A DNA stretch of 43,436 bases, taken from the NCBI GenBank assembly GCA_905204935.1, contig CAJLBJ010000018.1:1-43436 (forward strand), given 5' to 3'. This DNA comes from an uncultured Lactobacillus sp. (lineage in GTDB: Bacteria > Bacillota > Bacilli > Lactobacillales > Lactobacillaceae). Below, one piece after another: positions 1-8,221 of this stretch (the stretch's first letter is position 1; every line of letters starts with the position of its first letter). The notes beneath the pieces are model-generated. The model worked only from the letters and a program-made list of their open reading frames with translations. It searched no databases and had not been told where the DNA came from. A program made the position numbers and the translations under genes.

Positions 1-166
1 GCATTCATCACCCACCTATAGAGGATGGGCGACTTCTGCCTAAATTAAGTTAAAATTAATTTTTTGAATATAACTTATTTTTTATAACTTTTTAAACTTG
101 TGCAATTGTTCACATTTACATAATAAACAAAACTAGTATTATCTTGCTTTTCGATGTATAATAACT
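1..166 (+). promoter_or_regulatory. Non-coding left edge with promoter of the LysM gene
   Basis: No convincing gene is seen here. A small inverted repeat (CCCACC...GGATGGG, about 11-29) may be the tail of something outside the window. A perfect TATAAT lies at 157-162, preceded by TG at 155-156, and is followed 20 bases later by the ribosome site of the LysM gene. The matching -35 region (about 134-139) is poor, so the promoter rests mostly on the -10 box. Confidence 0.5.
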
Positions 167-196
167 TTGATATATATACTACTGGAGGTTAATTGC

Positions 197-694
197 ATGG
201 GGCAACAAAATAATAATCGACTCTCAATCATAGCCTTAATTATTTTGGTATTATTCATTGGATTGATAATGTTTTTCTTTTTCCGTGGTCATTCACCATT
301 TGATAATTCAGCTACCGCCCAAAAACAAGAATATGAGCAACAACGTGCTATCGCTCAGAAAAAATACGGCAAGGACGTAGATAGTTCAGATGAAAAAAGT
401 AGTAGCTCTGAGACCGAATCTACTACAAATTCATCATCTTCTAGTAGCAAAGATGAAACTACTACAGAAAGTTCTCAAGCTTCATCTGAAAGTAGCTCAA
501 CTAAAAAAGCAACTACTAAAGATGAAGATTACGAGTCTTATGTCGTCAAATCTGGTGATACTCTTTCAGCTATCGCCAGCGAATATAACACAACAGTTGA
601 TGAGTTAACCACTCTCAATAAATTAGAGTCTAAAACCATTTCTGTTGGCCAAACACTTAAAGTTCCAGCTACACAAAACACAGCTAATCAATAA
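197..694 (+). CDS. Membrane-anchored LysM-domain protein
   Basis: A 165-residue protein that probably binds peptidoglycan at the cell surface. Residues about 10-30 form one hydrophobic membrane segment (IIALIILVLFIGLIMFFFF), followed by a charged stretch and a very Ser/Thr-rich linker (about 65-110), then one C-terminal LysM domain (YVVKSGDTLSAIASEYNTTV... to LKVPA, about 115-160). An in-frame ATG lies upstream at 167, but GGAGG at 184-188 sits at the right distance only from the ATG at 197, so I use that start. There is no catalytic domain, so an enzyme role is not supported. The next gene is convergent and shares the terminator. Members of this class are often annotated simply as LysM peptidoglycan-binding proteins; the specific role is unknown. 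Confidence 0.85.
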   Translation: MGQQNNNRLSIIALIILVLFIGLIMFFFFRGHSPFDNSATAQKQEYEQQRAIAQKKYGKDVDSSDEKSSSSETESTTNSSSSSSKDETTTESSQASSESSSTKKATTKDEDYESYVVKSGDTLSAIASEYNTTVDELTTLNKLESKTISVGQTLKVPATQNTANQ

Positions 695-700
695 TAAAAA

Positions 701-740
701 ATCCCCCCATTGGTTGAACATTCAAACCAATAGGGGGATT
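701..740. terminator. Bidirectional terminator between LysM gene and cpsB-like gene
   Basis: The arms ATCCCCCCATTGGTT and AACCAATAGGGGGAT pair with a short loop. A-rich sequence on the left and T-rich sequence on the right allow it to act on both convergent transcripts. Confidence 0.88.
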
Positions 741-762
741 CTTATTGTTTTTAAAATTGTTT

Positions 763-1539
763 TTAAAATAGCCAAAATTTTTTCTTTTTAGTTGGTAGTG
801 TATAGCCTTTTGCCACGACTCTTTCACCGTTTAACAAATCTTCTGCTGTCTGTTCAAACAGTATCGCTTTTTGCTCACCAAAATCTTTTGCAATCTGATC
901 TAACGCTTCATGCATCAAGATTCCACGACCTTTCATCGCATGTGCATCTGAGCCTAGCACTTGAACTAAATTATTTTTTACCATTTGATAGGAAACTTCT
1001 GCAACTTGTTCGCCAAAGCCTCCTAAATAACTTGTGGCTGTCACCTGTGCTAATGCTCCGTTTGCAATAAAGTCATACAACAAGCTCAAGTCTTTTTGAA
1101 AATCACTATTACGTTCCGGATGAACGATTATTGGTGTTGTGCCTAGACTTTTTAACTTGAAAAACAATTGCTTAGCATAAGCCGGTACACTTCCATGAGG
1201 AAATTCAATTAGCATATAATGTTTATCTTCATCAACACCCAACAAGTCCGCATAACGTTGATCTAAATCACCATTAATATGAACTTCTTGACTTGCAAAA
1301 ACAGTTAACGGAATCTGTGCTTGGTCTAACGCGACTTGTAATTTTTCAGTTACTTCATTTACTTGTTTAGCATGATTTACATATTGTTTATCCAAATGAT
1401 GTGGCGTTGCCAAAATATGTGTTACTCCGTCTTTCACCGCTTCTCTTGCCAAAGATAACGACTGTTCCAAATCTTTTGGACCATCATCTAATCCTGGTAA
1501 AATATGGCAATGAATGTCCACAATTTTTTCAAATTCCAT
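763..1539 (-). CDS. CpsB/YwqE-type PHP-fold tyrosine-protein phosphatase
   Basis: A 258-residue PHP-family metal-dependent phosphatase of the CpsB/CapC/YwqE type, which dephosphorylates bacterial tyrosine kinases that control capsule or exopolysaccharide synthesis. Metal-ligand motifs are visible: DIHCHILPGLDDGP near the N terminus, ATPHH at about 45, EVHING at about 85, a conserved HPERN at about 140, and GSDAHA near 197. Length fits the family (about 255). The ATG at 1539 has a GAGGTGG ribosome site 7-8 bases upstream. The polyprenyl synthase gene lies 17 bp upstream on the same strand, so the two are probably co-transcribed. No kinase (CpsD) or polysaccharide genes are in the window, so its partner is elsewhere; the phosphatase assignment comes from family resemblance. 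Confidence 0.88.
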   Translation of the reverse strand: MEFEKIVDIHCHILPGLDDGPKDLEQSLSLAREAVKDGVTHILATPHHLDKQYVNHAKQVNEVTEKLQVALDQAQIPLTVFASQEVHINGDLDQRYADLLGVDEDKHYMLIEFPHGSVPAYAKQLFFKLKSLGTTPIIVHPERNSDFQKDLSLLYDFIANGALAQVTATSYLGGFGEQVAEVSYQMVKNNLVQVLGSDAHAMKGRGILMHEALDQIAKDFGEQKAILFEQTAEDLLNGERVVAKGYTLPTKKKKFWLF

Positions 1540-1556
1540 CGCTTATCCACCTCATA

Positions 1557-2543
1557 TTATATAGTTCTTTGCAATAGTTTTCTAGTTAAATAATCTAATT
1601 GTTTCTTAGCTTTTCCTATTGGTAACATAGATATTTGATCTAGCGCTTGTTGACTATAGTCTTTTGCCAATCTACGTGCTTCTTTTACTCCGTCATTTTC
1701 AATCACTAAACGTGTGATTTCTTGAAAATCTTTAGGTGTTAGTGCTTGTCTTTTCGCTAAAATTTCTTCAAGTTGCCCTGTTTGCTCATTTTTCAAAGCC
1801 AACAGTAACGGCAATGAATATACACCAGTAGCTAAATCTTCTAATACTGGCTTATTAGCATCTTTATTTTCTAGCGAATAATCCAACACATCATCTAGCA
1901 TTTGAAAACTCAAGCCAATCAACTTGCCAATTTCTGCAGCTTGCGCCACTTCTTGCTCGTTTGCCCCACCAAAATAAGCACCTTCCATACAAGCTAATTT
2001 AAACAACCATGCTGTCTTTTTACTTGCATTATCTAGATAAGTCTGTAGCGGTTGTTTTGCATCATAGCGCGCATACATCTGTCCTAGCTCACCGTTTAAA
2101 ATTTCTTTTAGCGCTGTTGCATTAATCTTCAAATATGGCGTGTCGGCCATTTCATCTAGTGTTAAATCAAAGAAGATTGTAAATAATAAATCTCCCGCAT
2201 ACACTGCAACATCTTTGCCAAAACGACTCTGAATACTAATTGCTCCGCGGCGCAATGGCGAATCATCGATAATATCATCATGTACCAGCGTTGCCATGTG
2301 TAAAATTTCTAATGATGCTGCAATCTTTCTTAATTGCATCTCCTGTTTTCGAGGTGTCCCCCAAATTTGAGCACAGATGAAAAATAAAAGTGGCCGCAAA
2401 AATTTCCCCCCATTGCTTGCCATCACCCGCAATGCCGTTTGTAGCTGTGGATCGCTGACTTTTATTTGTTCTTCGATAATTTGTTTAACTGCCGTAATTC
2501 TTTCATCTAATTCCCGCGGCAATTTAACAGCTTTTTGCTCCAT
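1557..2543 (-). CDS. Polyprenyl diphosphate synthase (quinone side chain)
   Basis: A 328-residue trans-isoprenyl diphosphate synthase. The two aspartate-rich Mg-binding motifs are present: LVHDDIIDDSPLRRG (first, DDxxD) and FQMLDDVLDY (second), with GGKFLRPLL upstream as the usual substrate-binding region. The length matches the large catalytic subunit of heptaprenyl/hexaprenyl synthases (IspB/HepT type). It likely makes the long prenyl tail that MenA, encoded divergently 180 bp away, attaches to a naphthoate head group. No small HepS-like subunit is seen. The chain length of the product cannot be read from the sequence with confidence. The ATG at 2543 is preceded by AAGAGGTAAGGTAA. It probably shares a transcript with the downstream phosphatase gene. 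Confidence 0.9.
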   Translation of the reverse strand: MEQKAVKLPRELDERITAVKQIIEEQIKVSDPQLQTALRVMASNGGKFLRPLLFFICAQIWGTPRKQEMQLRKIAASLEILHMATLVHDDIIDDSPLRRGAISIQSRFGKDVAVYAGDLLFTIFFDLTLDEMADTPYLKINATALKEILNGELGQMYARYDAKQPLQTYLDNASKKTAWLFKLACMEGAYFGGANEQEVAQAAEIGKLIGLSFQMLDDVLDYSLENKDANKPVLEDLATGVYSLPLLLALKNEQTGQLEEILAKRQALTPKDFQEITRLVIENDGVKEARRLAKDYSQQALDQISMLPIGKAKKQLDYLTRKLLQRTI

Positions 2544-2723
2544 TTACCTTACCTCTTAAATTTTAGTTCTTATTCAAGATTTTAGCACTTTTTGCACCTA
2601 ATCGTCATTAGCTTTTTTCTAGTTTGCTTTTCAATCTACTTTCAATTACACTTAATATCATACTGATTTGTCTTTATCTACGCAAGATTGAGGCTTTTAT
2701 AAATAAATGAAAGAGGCTTTTTT

Positions 2724-3632
2724 ATGTCACTCAAAGTATTTTTAGAATTAGTTGAAATCAAGGCTAAAACAGCCAGTGTCTTACCTTTTTTATTGGGTAT
2801 TTGTTTTAGTTTCTACCATTATAACCATCTTGAACCTAGTTTAAGTTTAGTCTTTTTTTGTGCTATGTTTTTGTTTAACATGGCCGTTGATATCTTGGAT
2901 AATTACAACGACTACCACCACGCAGTCGATGTGACCGACTACAAGAAAAACACCAACATCATCGGACGAGAACACTTAAATCCTAAGGTCGTCTTTTTAT
3001 GGTTGAGTTGCTTTACTATTTTAGCCGCCCTTTTAGGAATTTATCTCGTCTATAAAACAGGTTGGCCGTTATTGATCTTAGGAATCTTTTGCTTTTTTAT
3101 CGGAATCGCCTATTCTTCTGGCCCGCGTCCCTTATCAGCTTTACCATTAGGTGAAGTCTTTTCTGGTTTTACCATGGGCTTTATGATCACTTTGATTTGT
3201 GTTTATATCAATAATTATCAAGCTTTTTCTTGGTCATGGTCCAATCTTTTAGCTATCTTTTTGATCAGCTTGCCTAATACTTTATGGATTGCCAATCTAA
3301 TGTTAGCCAATAATTTATGTGATTACGAAGAAGATGAAAAAAATCACCGCACCACGCTGGTTCATTATATCGGTGTCAAAAACGGCTTATACTTATTTGC
3401 CTTTAATAACATCTTAGCCTTTGCTTCTATACTATTAGCGATTTATTTAGGTTTATTACCACTAATATTAGTGTTACTAATCATCTTCACAGCCATTTTT
3501 GTCTGGAAACAAACCCGTTTGTTATTTGCTAAACAAATCAAGCGTGAGACCTTTATCTGTGCGGTCCGTATCTTGGCTTTGTGCTCTAGTATACAAGTGC
3601 TTTTATTCGGATTAAATTGTCTTTTCTTTTAA
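2724..3632 (+). CDS. menA: 1,4-dihydroxy-2-naphthoate prenyltransferase (UbiA family)
   Basis: A 302-residue, highly hydrophobic membrane protein of the UbiA superfamily with about eight or nine membrane segments. Both aspartate-rich motifs are visible: NMAVDILDNYNDYHHAVD at about residues 53-70 and NNLCDYEEDEKNHRTT at about 200-215; these bind Mg-diphosphate. It would join a polyprenyl chain to 1,4-dihydroxy-2-naphthoate to give demethylmenaquinone, the electron carrier between NDH-2 and cytochrome bd encoded next door. No other men genes are in this window; many lactobacilli hold only this last step and use naphthoate from outside, which I infer may apply here. The ATG has AGAGG 8 bases upstream. 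A strong terminator follows directly. Confidence 0.9.
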   Translation: MSLKVFLELVEIKAKTASVLPFLLGICFSFYHYNHLEPSLSLVFFCAMFLFNMAVDILDNYNDYHHAVDVTDYKKNTNIIGREHLNPKVVFLWLSCFTILAALLGIYLVYKTGWPLLILGIFCFFIGIAYSSGPRPLSALPLGEVFSGFTMGFMITLICVYINNYQAFSWSWSNLLAIFLISLPNTLWIANLMLANNLCDYEEDEKNHRTTLVHYIGVKNGLYLFAFNNILAFASILLAIYLGLLPLILVLLIIFTAIFVWKQTRLLFAKQIKRETFICAVRILALCSSIQVLLFGLNCLFF

Positions 3633-3633
3633 G

Positions 3634-3665
3634 AAACGTTGCATTTTTTTAGCAACGTTTTTTTA
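3634..3665 (+). terminator. Terminator after menA
   Basis: AAACGTTGC and GCAACGTTT form a 9-bp stem around a T-rich loop and are followed by TTTTATTTTTTT. It starts at the menA stop codon. Confidence 0.9.
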
Positions 3666-3672
3666 TTTTTTT

Positions 3673-3928
3673 CAAAAATATTCTGTAGCTAAAACACCAA
3701 TTAAGTAGGCTATTTGTTGTATAATATCCTGTAGGAAACCTAAATTTTTTAGGATTAAATTTTTGTTTCAATTCTTTGAGCTATCTCTTTTTCAAATTAA
3801 TATTGGCTAGTTTTTTAGCGCAAGTAAAACGCTTCACTTGTTGATAATGTTATCTTTAACAAATCTTAATATTTTTCAAAACTGCATTATTTCAAGTATA
3901 AGAGCTACATTATTGCGCTACAAAACGA
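3673..3928. other. Non-coding 5' part of the cyd upstream region
   Basis: No open frame of note. It holds an isolated TATAAT at 3720-3725 and, just downstream, a small CCTAAA/TTTAGG hairpin (about 3739-3753) followed by a run of T. This could be a minor promoter with an early stop or a short RNA, but evidence is thin. The rest is AT-rich without clear structure. Confidence 0.3.
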
Positions 3929-3929
3929 C

Positions 3930-3947
3930 ATGTGTTTGATTTCACAA
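3930..3947. promoter_or_regulatory. Rex-like operator upstream of cydA
   Basis: The sequence ATGTGTTTGATTTCACAA carries TGTG and CACA separated by 8 bases, the spacing of the Rex (NADH/NAD sensor) operator TTGTGAA-N4-TTCACAA; the right half TTCACAA is a perfect match, the left half weaker. It lies about 20 bases upstream of the -35 box of the cyd promoter. Rex control of cytochrome bd genes is known in other Firmicutes; here it is an inference from the site. Confidence 0.55.
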
Positions 3948-3967
3948 AATGTTTTGTACAATTTTTA

Positions 3968-3996
3968 TTGAAAATGGAATTTGGCAAGCGTATACT
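3968..3996 (+). promoter_or_regulatory. Main promoter of the cydABDC-ndh operon
   Basis: TTGAAA at 3968-3973 and TATACT at 3991-3996 are separated by exactly 17 bases. Transcription would start near 4003, giving a leader of about 58 bases before cydA. Confidence 0.8.
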
Positions 3997-4006
3997 TAGA
4001 GACTGT

Positions 4007-4034
4007 AGAGTTTCTAGGTGCTTGCCTGGGCTCT
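4007..4034 (+). other. Hairpin in the cydA leader
   Basis: AGAG...CTAGG pairs with CCTGG...CTCT across a 6-base loop, with a small internal bulge. It sits between the predicted transcription start and the GGAGGGG ribosome site (about 4050-4056). It may stabilise the 5' end or serve control; there is no strong U-run after it (TTTATTT only), so I do not call it a terminator. Confidence 0.45.
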
Positions 4035-4060
4035 TTATTTAATGAACGGAGGGGTTAAAT

Positions 4061-5476
4061 ATGGATATTGTTTCACTCGCAAGATTCCAATTTGCGATGA
4101 CTACCGTCTTTCACTTCTTCTTCGTACCGTTTTCCATCGGTACCGTCTTTATGGTGGCTATCATGGAAACACTCTACGTTAAGAAAAAAGACGAAACATA
4201 TCTAAAAATGGCGAAATTTTGGGGGAACATTTTCCTATTAAGTTTTGCTGTTGGTGTTGTAACTGGGATTATTCAAGAATTCCAATTTGGTATGAACTGG
4301 TCTGATTATTCTCGGTTTGTTGGTGATATCTTTGGTGCACCATTAGCTGTTGAAGCTTTGCTATCATTTTTCATTGAATCTACATTTATTGGCTTATGGA
4401 TGTCAACATGGGGCCGTTTCAAACCTAAATTCCATTGCTTCTTAATTTGGATGGTTGTTTTTGGGACAGTCACATCTTCCATTTGGATTTTGATTGCTAA
4501 TGGTTTCATGCAACATCCTGTTGGTTACACATTGCGCAATGGTCGTGCCGAAATGACTGATTTTGGTGCTTTAGTAACCAACCCACAAGCTTGGATGGAA
4601 ATCGGTCACGTTTTAACTGCTGCTGTTACTATGGGCGGAATCGTGATTGCCGGTTTAGCCGCATTCCAACTTTTGAAAAAAGACAAGTTATCTGAACTTG
4701 CTACCAACATTTATCGTCGCTCAGTTAAAATCGGTTTAACAGTTAGTTTAATTGGTTCTGTTGCTGTAATGTTAGTTGGGGATATTCAAATGAAAGCCTT
4801 AGTTAACGAACAACCAATGAAATTCGCTGCAACTGAAGCAGTTTACGAAGATACAGGAGATAAAGCTCCTTGGACTGTGATCGCTTGGGCTGACGAAAAA
4901 GAACATAAAAATGTCTTTAACGTAGACATTCCTGGCATGCTTAGCTGGTTAACATACAGCAAAGCTACTGGGGCTGTTAAGGGTATGAATACAATCAATA
5001 AAGAATTATCTGCTAAATACGGTAAAGATATTGATTACTACCCACCAGTTAATGCACTATTTTGGACATTTAGAATCATGGCCGGCTTCGGTGCATTACT
5101 CTTCTTAGTTTCTGCAGTTGGTTTATTCTTTACACGTAAGAAAAAACCAATCCTGTTTGAAAAAAAATGGATGCTTTGGATCGTTGGTTTAATGACCTTC
5201 TCTCCTTTATTAGCTAACACAAGTGGTTGGTTGGTAACCGAATTAGGACGTTATCCTTGGACTGTTTATGGTTTATTTACAATCAAAGACAGTGTCTCAC
5301 CTAACGTTTCTACAACATCCTTATTAATCAGTAACACTGTTTACTTCTTGATCTTTACTAGCTTAGCAATTGCTATGATTAGTTTAGTAGTACGCGAACT
5401 TCGTAAAGGTCCAGATCGCAACGGAGCTCAATTAAGTGATGGCTTTGTTGATCCATTCGATAAGGGGGCATACTAA
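4061..5476 (+). CDS. cydA: Cytochrome bd ubiquinol/menaquinol oxidase subunit I
   Basis: A 471-residue membrane protein and the heme-bearing subunit of the cytochrome bd quinol oxidase, which reduces oxygen to water. The start (DIVSLARFQFAMTTVFHFFFVPFSIG) carries the conserved N-terminal His heme ligand; EIGHVLTA (about residue 185) holds the second conserved His; GRYPWTVYGLF (about 393-403) is a family signature. The quinol-binding loop is short, as in Gram-positive forms. The ATG has a GGAGGGG site. The stop overlaps the cydB start (TAATG), so the two are translationally coupled. Activity needs heme b and heme d, and nothing in this window makes heme. Confidence 0.96.
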   Translation: MDIVSLARFQFAMTTVFHFFFVPFSIGTVFMVAIMETLYVKKKDETYLKMAKFWGNIFLLSFAVGVVTGIIQEFQFGMNWSDYSRFVGDIFGAPLAVEALLSFFIESTFIGLWMSTWGRFKPKFHCFLIWMVVFGTVTSSIWILIANGFMQHPVGYTLRNGRAEMTDFGALVTNPQAWMEIGHVLTAAVTMGGIVIAGLAAFQLLKKDKLSELATNIYRRSVKIGLTVSLIGSVAVMLVGDIQMKALVNEQPMKFAATEAVYEDTGDKAPWTVIAWADEKEHKNVFNVDIPGMLSWLTYSKATGAVKGMNTINKELSAKYGKDIDYYPPVNALFWTFRIMAGFGALLFLVSAVGLFFTRKKKPILFEKKWMLWIVGLMTFSPLLANTSGWLVTELGRYPWTVYGLFTIKDSVSPNVSTTSLLISNTVYFLIFTSLAIAMISLVVRELRKGPDRNGAQLSDGFVDPFDKGAY

Positions 5477-6486
5477 TGAGCGGATTACAATTATTATGGT
5501 TTTTACTTGTTGGCGTCTTGTTTTCAGGGTATTTCTTCTTAGACGGCTTTGATTATGGTGTCGGCATGGCAACTGCTTCGCTTGCTAAAAACGAAGATGA
5601 AAAAACACAATTAATTGAAACAATTGGACCTGTTTGGGATGGTAATGAAGTTTGGTTGATTACCGCTGGTGGTGCACTCTTTGCTTCTTTCCCATTTTGG
5701 TATGCTGCTTTATTTAGTGGCTATTACATTGTTTTATTCATCATCTTGTTTGGCTTAATCATTCGTGGTGTTTCCTTTGAATTTAGACATCGTGCTCCAG
5801 CTTCACAAAAAGGCATTTGGAATAAGACATTAGCTATCGGAAGCTTTTTAGTTCCATTCTTCTTTGGTATTTTATTCATCAGCCTTATTCAAGGTATGCC
5901 AATAGATGCACACGGAAATATTTATGCTAGCTTTACTGATTACATCAACATCTTCTCCATCGTCGGTGGGGTTGCTTTAACCTTGTTGACTTACCTCCAC
6001 GGTTTAAACTATATCGCCTTAAAAACTCTTGGCGAAATTCGTGACCGTGCACGTCAACAAGCTAAAGTTTGCTACATGGTTTTATATGCTGGCTTAGTTG
6101 TCTTTGCAATTTTACTTTATTTGCAAACAGACTTCTTTACCGTACATCCTGTTGGCACAATCGCATTGGTAATCGGAATTGTCGTTTTAACAGTTTTAGC
6201 TAACCTTGCTGTTTTAAAACAAAAAGAATTATTAGCCTTCATCTTAAGCGGACTTTCATTAGTCGATTTAGTTGCTTTGTTGTTCACTGGACTATTCCCA
6301 CGCTTGATGATTTCTTCAATCGATTCAAAATTTGATTTGTTAATTACCAACGCATCTTCTAGCCCTTACACACTAAAGGTCATGACAATCGTTGCCTTGA
6401 CTTTAGTTCCAGTCATATTGGCTTATACTGCTTGGACATATTATATTTTCCACAAACGTATCGCTTTACCAAAAGTAGGAGAATAA
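5476..6486 (+). CDS. cydB: Cytochrome bd oxidase subunit II
   Basis: A 336-residue, multi-span membrane protein, subunit II of cytochrome bd. The N-terminal signature FFLDGFDYGVGM and PVWDGNEVWLI (about residues 50-60) are typical CydB motifs. Its ATG overlaps the cydA stop codon and the cydD gene begins 4 bp after its end, so it is the second gene of a tight operon. Length fits Gram-positive CydB. No CydX-like small subunit could be seen around it. Confidence 0.96.
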   Translation: MSGLQLLWFLLVGVLFSGYFFLDGFDYGVGMATASLAKNEDEKTQLIETIGPVWDGNEVWLITAGGALFASFPFWYAALFSGYYIVLFIILFGLIIRGVSFEFRHRAPASQKGIWNKTLAIGSFLVPFFFGILFISLIQGMPIDAHGNIYASFTDYINIFSIVGGVALTLLTYLHGLNYIALKTLGEIRDRARQQAKVCYMVLYAGLVVFAILLYLQTDFFTVHPVGTIALVIGIVVLTVLANLAVLKQKELLAFILSGLSLVDLVALLFTGLFPRLMISSIDSKFDLLITNASSSPYTLKVMTIVALTLVPVILAYTAWTYYIFHKRIALPKVGE

Positions 6487-6490
6487 TAAT

Positions 6491-8221
6491 ATGTTTGATA
6501 AGCAATTGATGCGCTTGTCAAATTTCAAAAAAGTTATGGGAATGCTTGCAGGACTTGATGTTTTGCAGGCATTTCTTATCATTGGACAAGCAATCTTTCT
6601 AAGTTTAACCATTACTAGCCTTTGGCAAGGTGCTCTTTTGACCAGTCAAAGTTTGCACATTTTAGGCTTTGCTTGTTGTTTTTTAGGACGACAAGTATTA
6701 ATGCTTAGCGTCGGTCATCTTTTGGATAACTACGCTGCTAAGCAAGCAAAATTTTTACGTGGTCAACTGCTTGAAAAAACCTTTAATCTTGGGCCACATG
6801 TCGTCCAAGACAAAGGTACCGGCAACATGGTTACCTTAGCCTTAGACGGGATTTTTCAAGCCGAAGATTATATCAAACTCATTTCTAGTAAGATGAGTTC
6901 GATGATTATTGTTCCTTTAATTATCTTAGTCGTTTGTTTTTGGTTAGATTTTGATTCTGCAATTACTTTAATCTTAGTTTTTCCTTTGATTATCTTATTT
7001 ATGATTGTTTTAGGCTATGCTGCAAAAGCCAAAGCCGACAAGCAATTTGCTTCCTATCAGATTCTTTCCAATCACTTTATCGACTCTTTGCGTGGCCTTG
7101 ATACGCTTGAATATTTTGGCTTAAGTAAAAGCTATGCTAAAAGCATTTACAAAACAAGCGAGCGTTTCCGCAAAGCAACCATGTCAACCTTAAAAGTCGC
7201 TATGTTATCGACTTTTGCACTTGACTTTTTTACCACCCTATCAGTCGCAGTTGTCGCTGTTTTTTTAGGCTTGCGTTTAATTAACGGTAAGATTGATCTC
7301 TTCCCGGCTTTGACAGTTTTGATTTTGGCGCCTGAATACTTTTTACCGATTCGGACATTTGCTAGCGACTATCACGCTACTTTAAATGGTAAAAATGCTT
7401 TTCAAGCAATCTTTGCTATCATTAATCAACCACAACCAAAGACGCAAGATTTACAACTGCCTAACTGGAACAAGAATAGTCAATTAAACTTAAACGCTAT
7501 CAATTACGCCTACGATTCTGCTCAACCTAATGCCTTAAGCGAACTTAACTTAAGCTTTACTGGTTTTGAAAAAATCGGAATCATCGGGCTTTCTGGTGCT
7601 GGTAAATCGACTTTAATAAATTTATTGAGTGGTTTCTTACAGCCTACTAGCGGGACATTTGAATATGATAACCAAGCACTGACTAGCCTAAATCTACCTA
7701 ATTGGCGCCGACAAATCTCTTATATTCCGCAAAATCCGTATATCTTTGATGATACCTTAAAAAATAACATTCGTTTTTACACTCCAAATGTCAGTGATGA
7801 ACAAATTATGGAAGCCATCAAAGTAGTTGGCTTGACTCAATTAGTCGACCAACTCGAAGATGGTCTAGATACCTTAATTGGCAATGGGCAACGACCTTTA
7901 AGTGGCGGGCAAGCACAACGTATCGCCTTGGCACGGGCATTTTTAGATGATAAGCGGCGCATTTTAATCTTTGATGAACCAACCGCACATCTTGATCTTG
8001 AAACAGAAATTGAACTTAAAGAAAAAATGTTGCCTTTGATGAAAGACAAACTTGTCTTTTTTGCCACCCATCGCTTACACTGGATGCATCAAATGGATAA
8101 GATTTTGGTCGTCAAAGACGGTAAAATCGTTGAATTTGGAACCTATGAGCAACTACAAGCACAAAATGGCTATTTTTGCGAATTAATCAAGCAAGCGAAA
8201 GGAGATACTCATGTTAAATAA
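6491..8221 (+). CDS. cydD: ABC exporter subunit CydD (cytochrome bd assembly)
   Basis: A 576-residue half-transporter with an N-terminal six-span membrane domain (about 20-310) and a C-terminal ATPase. Walker A is GLSGAGKST (about 366), the ABC signature is LSGGQAQRIALARA (about 470), and Walker B ends in LIFDEPTAHLD. CydD pairs with CydC to form the ABC protein needed for assembly of cytochrome bd (linked to thiol or heme export). It follows cydB by 4 bp and overlaps the cydC start by 11 bases, so co-translation is likely. First/second naming follows the usual A-B-then-D-C order of the Escherichia names; many lactic acid bacteria label this gene cydC. Confidence 0.9.
   Translation: MFDKQLMRLSNFKKVMGMLAGLDVLQAFLIIGQAIFLSLTITSLWQGALLTSQSLHILGFACCFLGRQVLMLSVGHLLDNYAAKQAKFLRGQLLEKTFNLGPHVVQDKGTGNMVTLALDGIFQAEDYIKLISSKMSSMIIVPLIILVVCFWLDFDSAITLILVFPLIILFMIVLGYAAKAKADKQFASYQILSNHFIDSLRGLDTLEYFGLSKSYAKSIYKTSERFRKATMSTLKVAMLSTFALDFFTTLSVAVVAVFLGLRLINGKIDLFPALTVLILAPEYFLPIRTFASDYHATLNGKNAFQAIFAIINQPQPKTQDLQLPNWNKNSQLNLNAINYAYDSAQPNALSELNLSFTGFEKIGIIGLSGAGKSTLINLLSGFLQPTSGTFEYDNQALTSLNLPNWRRQISYIPQNPYIFDDTLKNNIRFYTPNVSDEQIMEAIKVVGLTQLVDQLEDGLDTLIGNGQRPLSGGQAQRIALARAFLDDKRRILIFDEPTAHLDLETEIELKEKMLPLMKDKLVFFATHRLHWMHQMDKILVVKDGKIVEFGTYEQLQAQNGYFCELIKQAKGDTHVK

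Noticed and set aside
3817..3836. AGCG...CGCT motif in the cyd upstream region as a cre site
   Set aside because: The core spacing is wrong for CcpA (extra bases between the conserved positions), so it is not a convincing cre.
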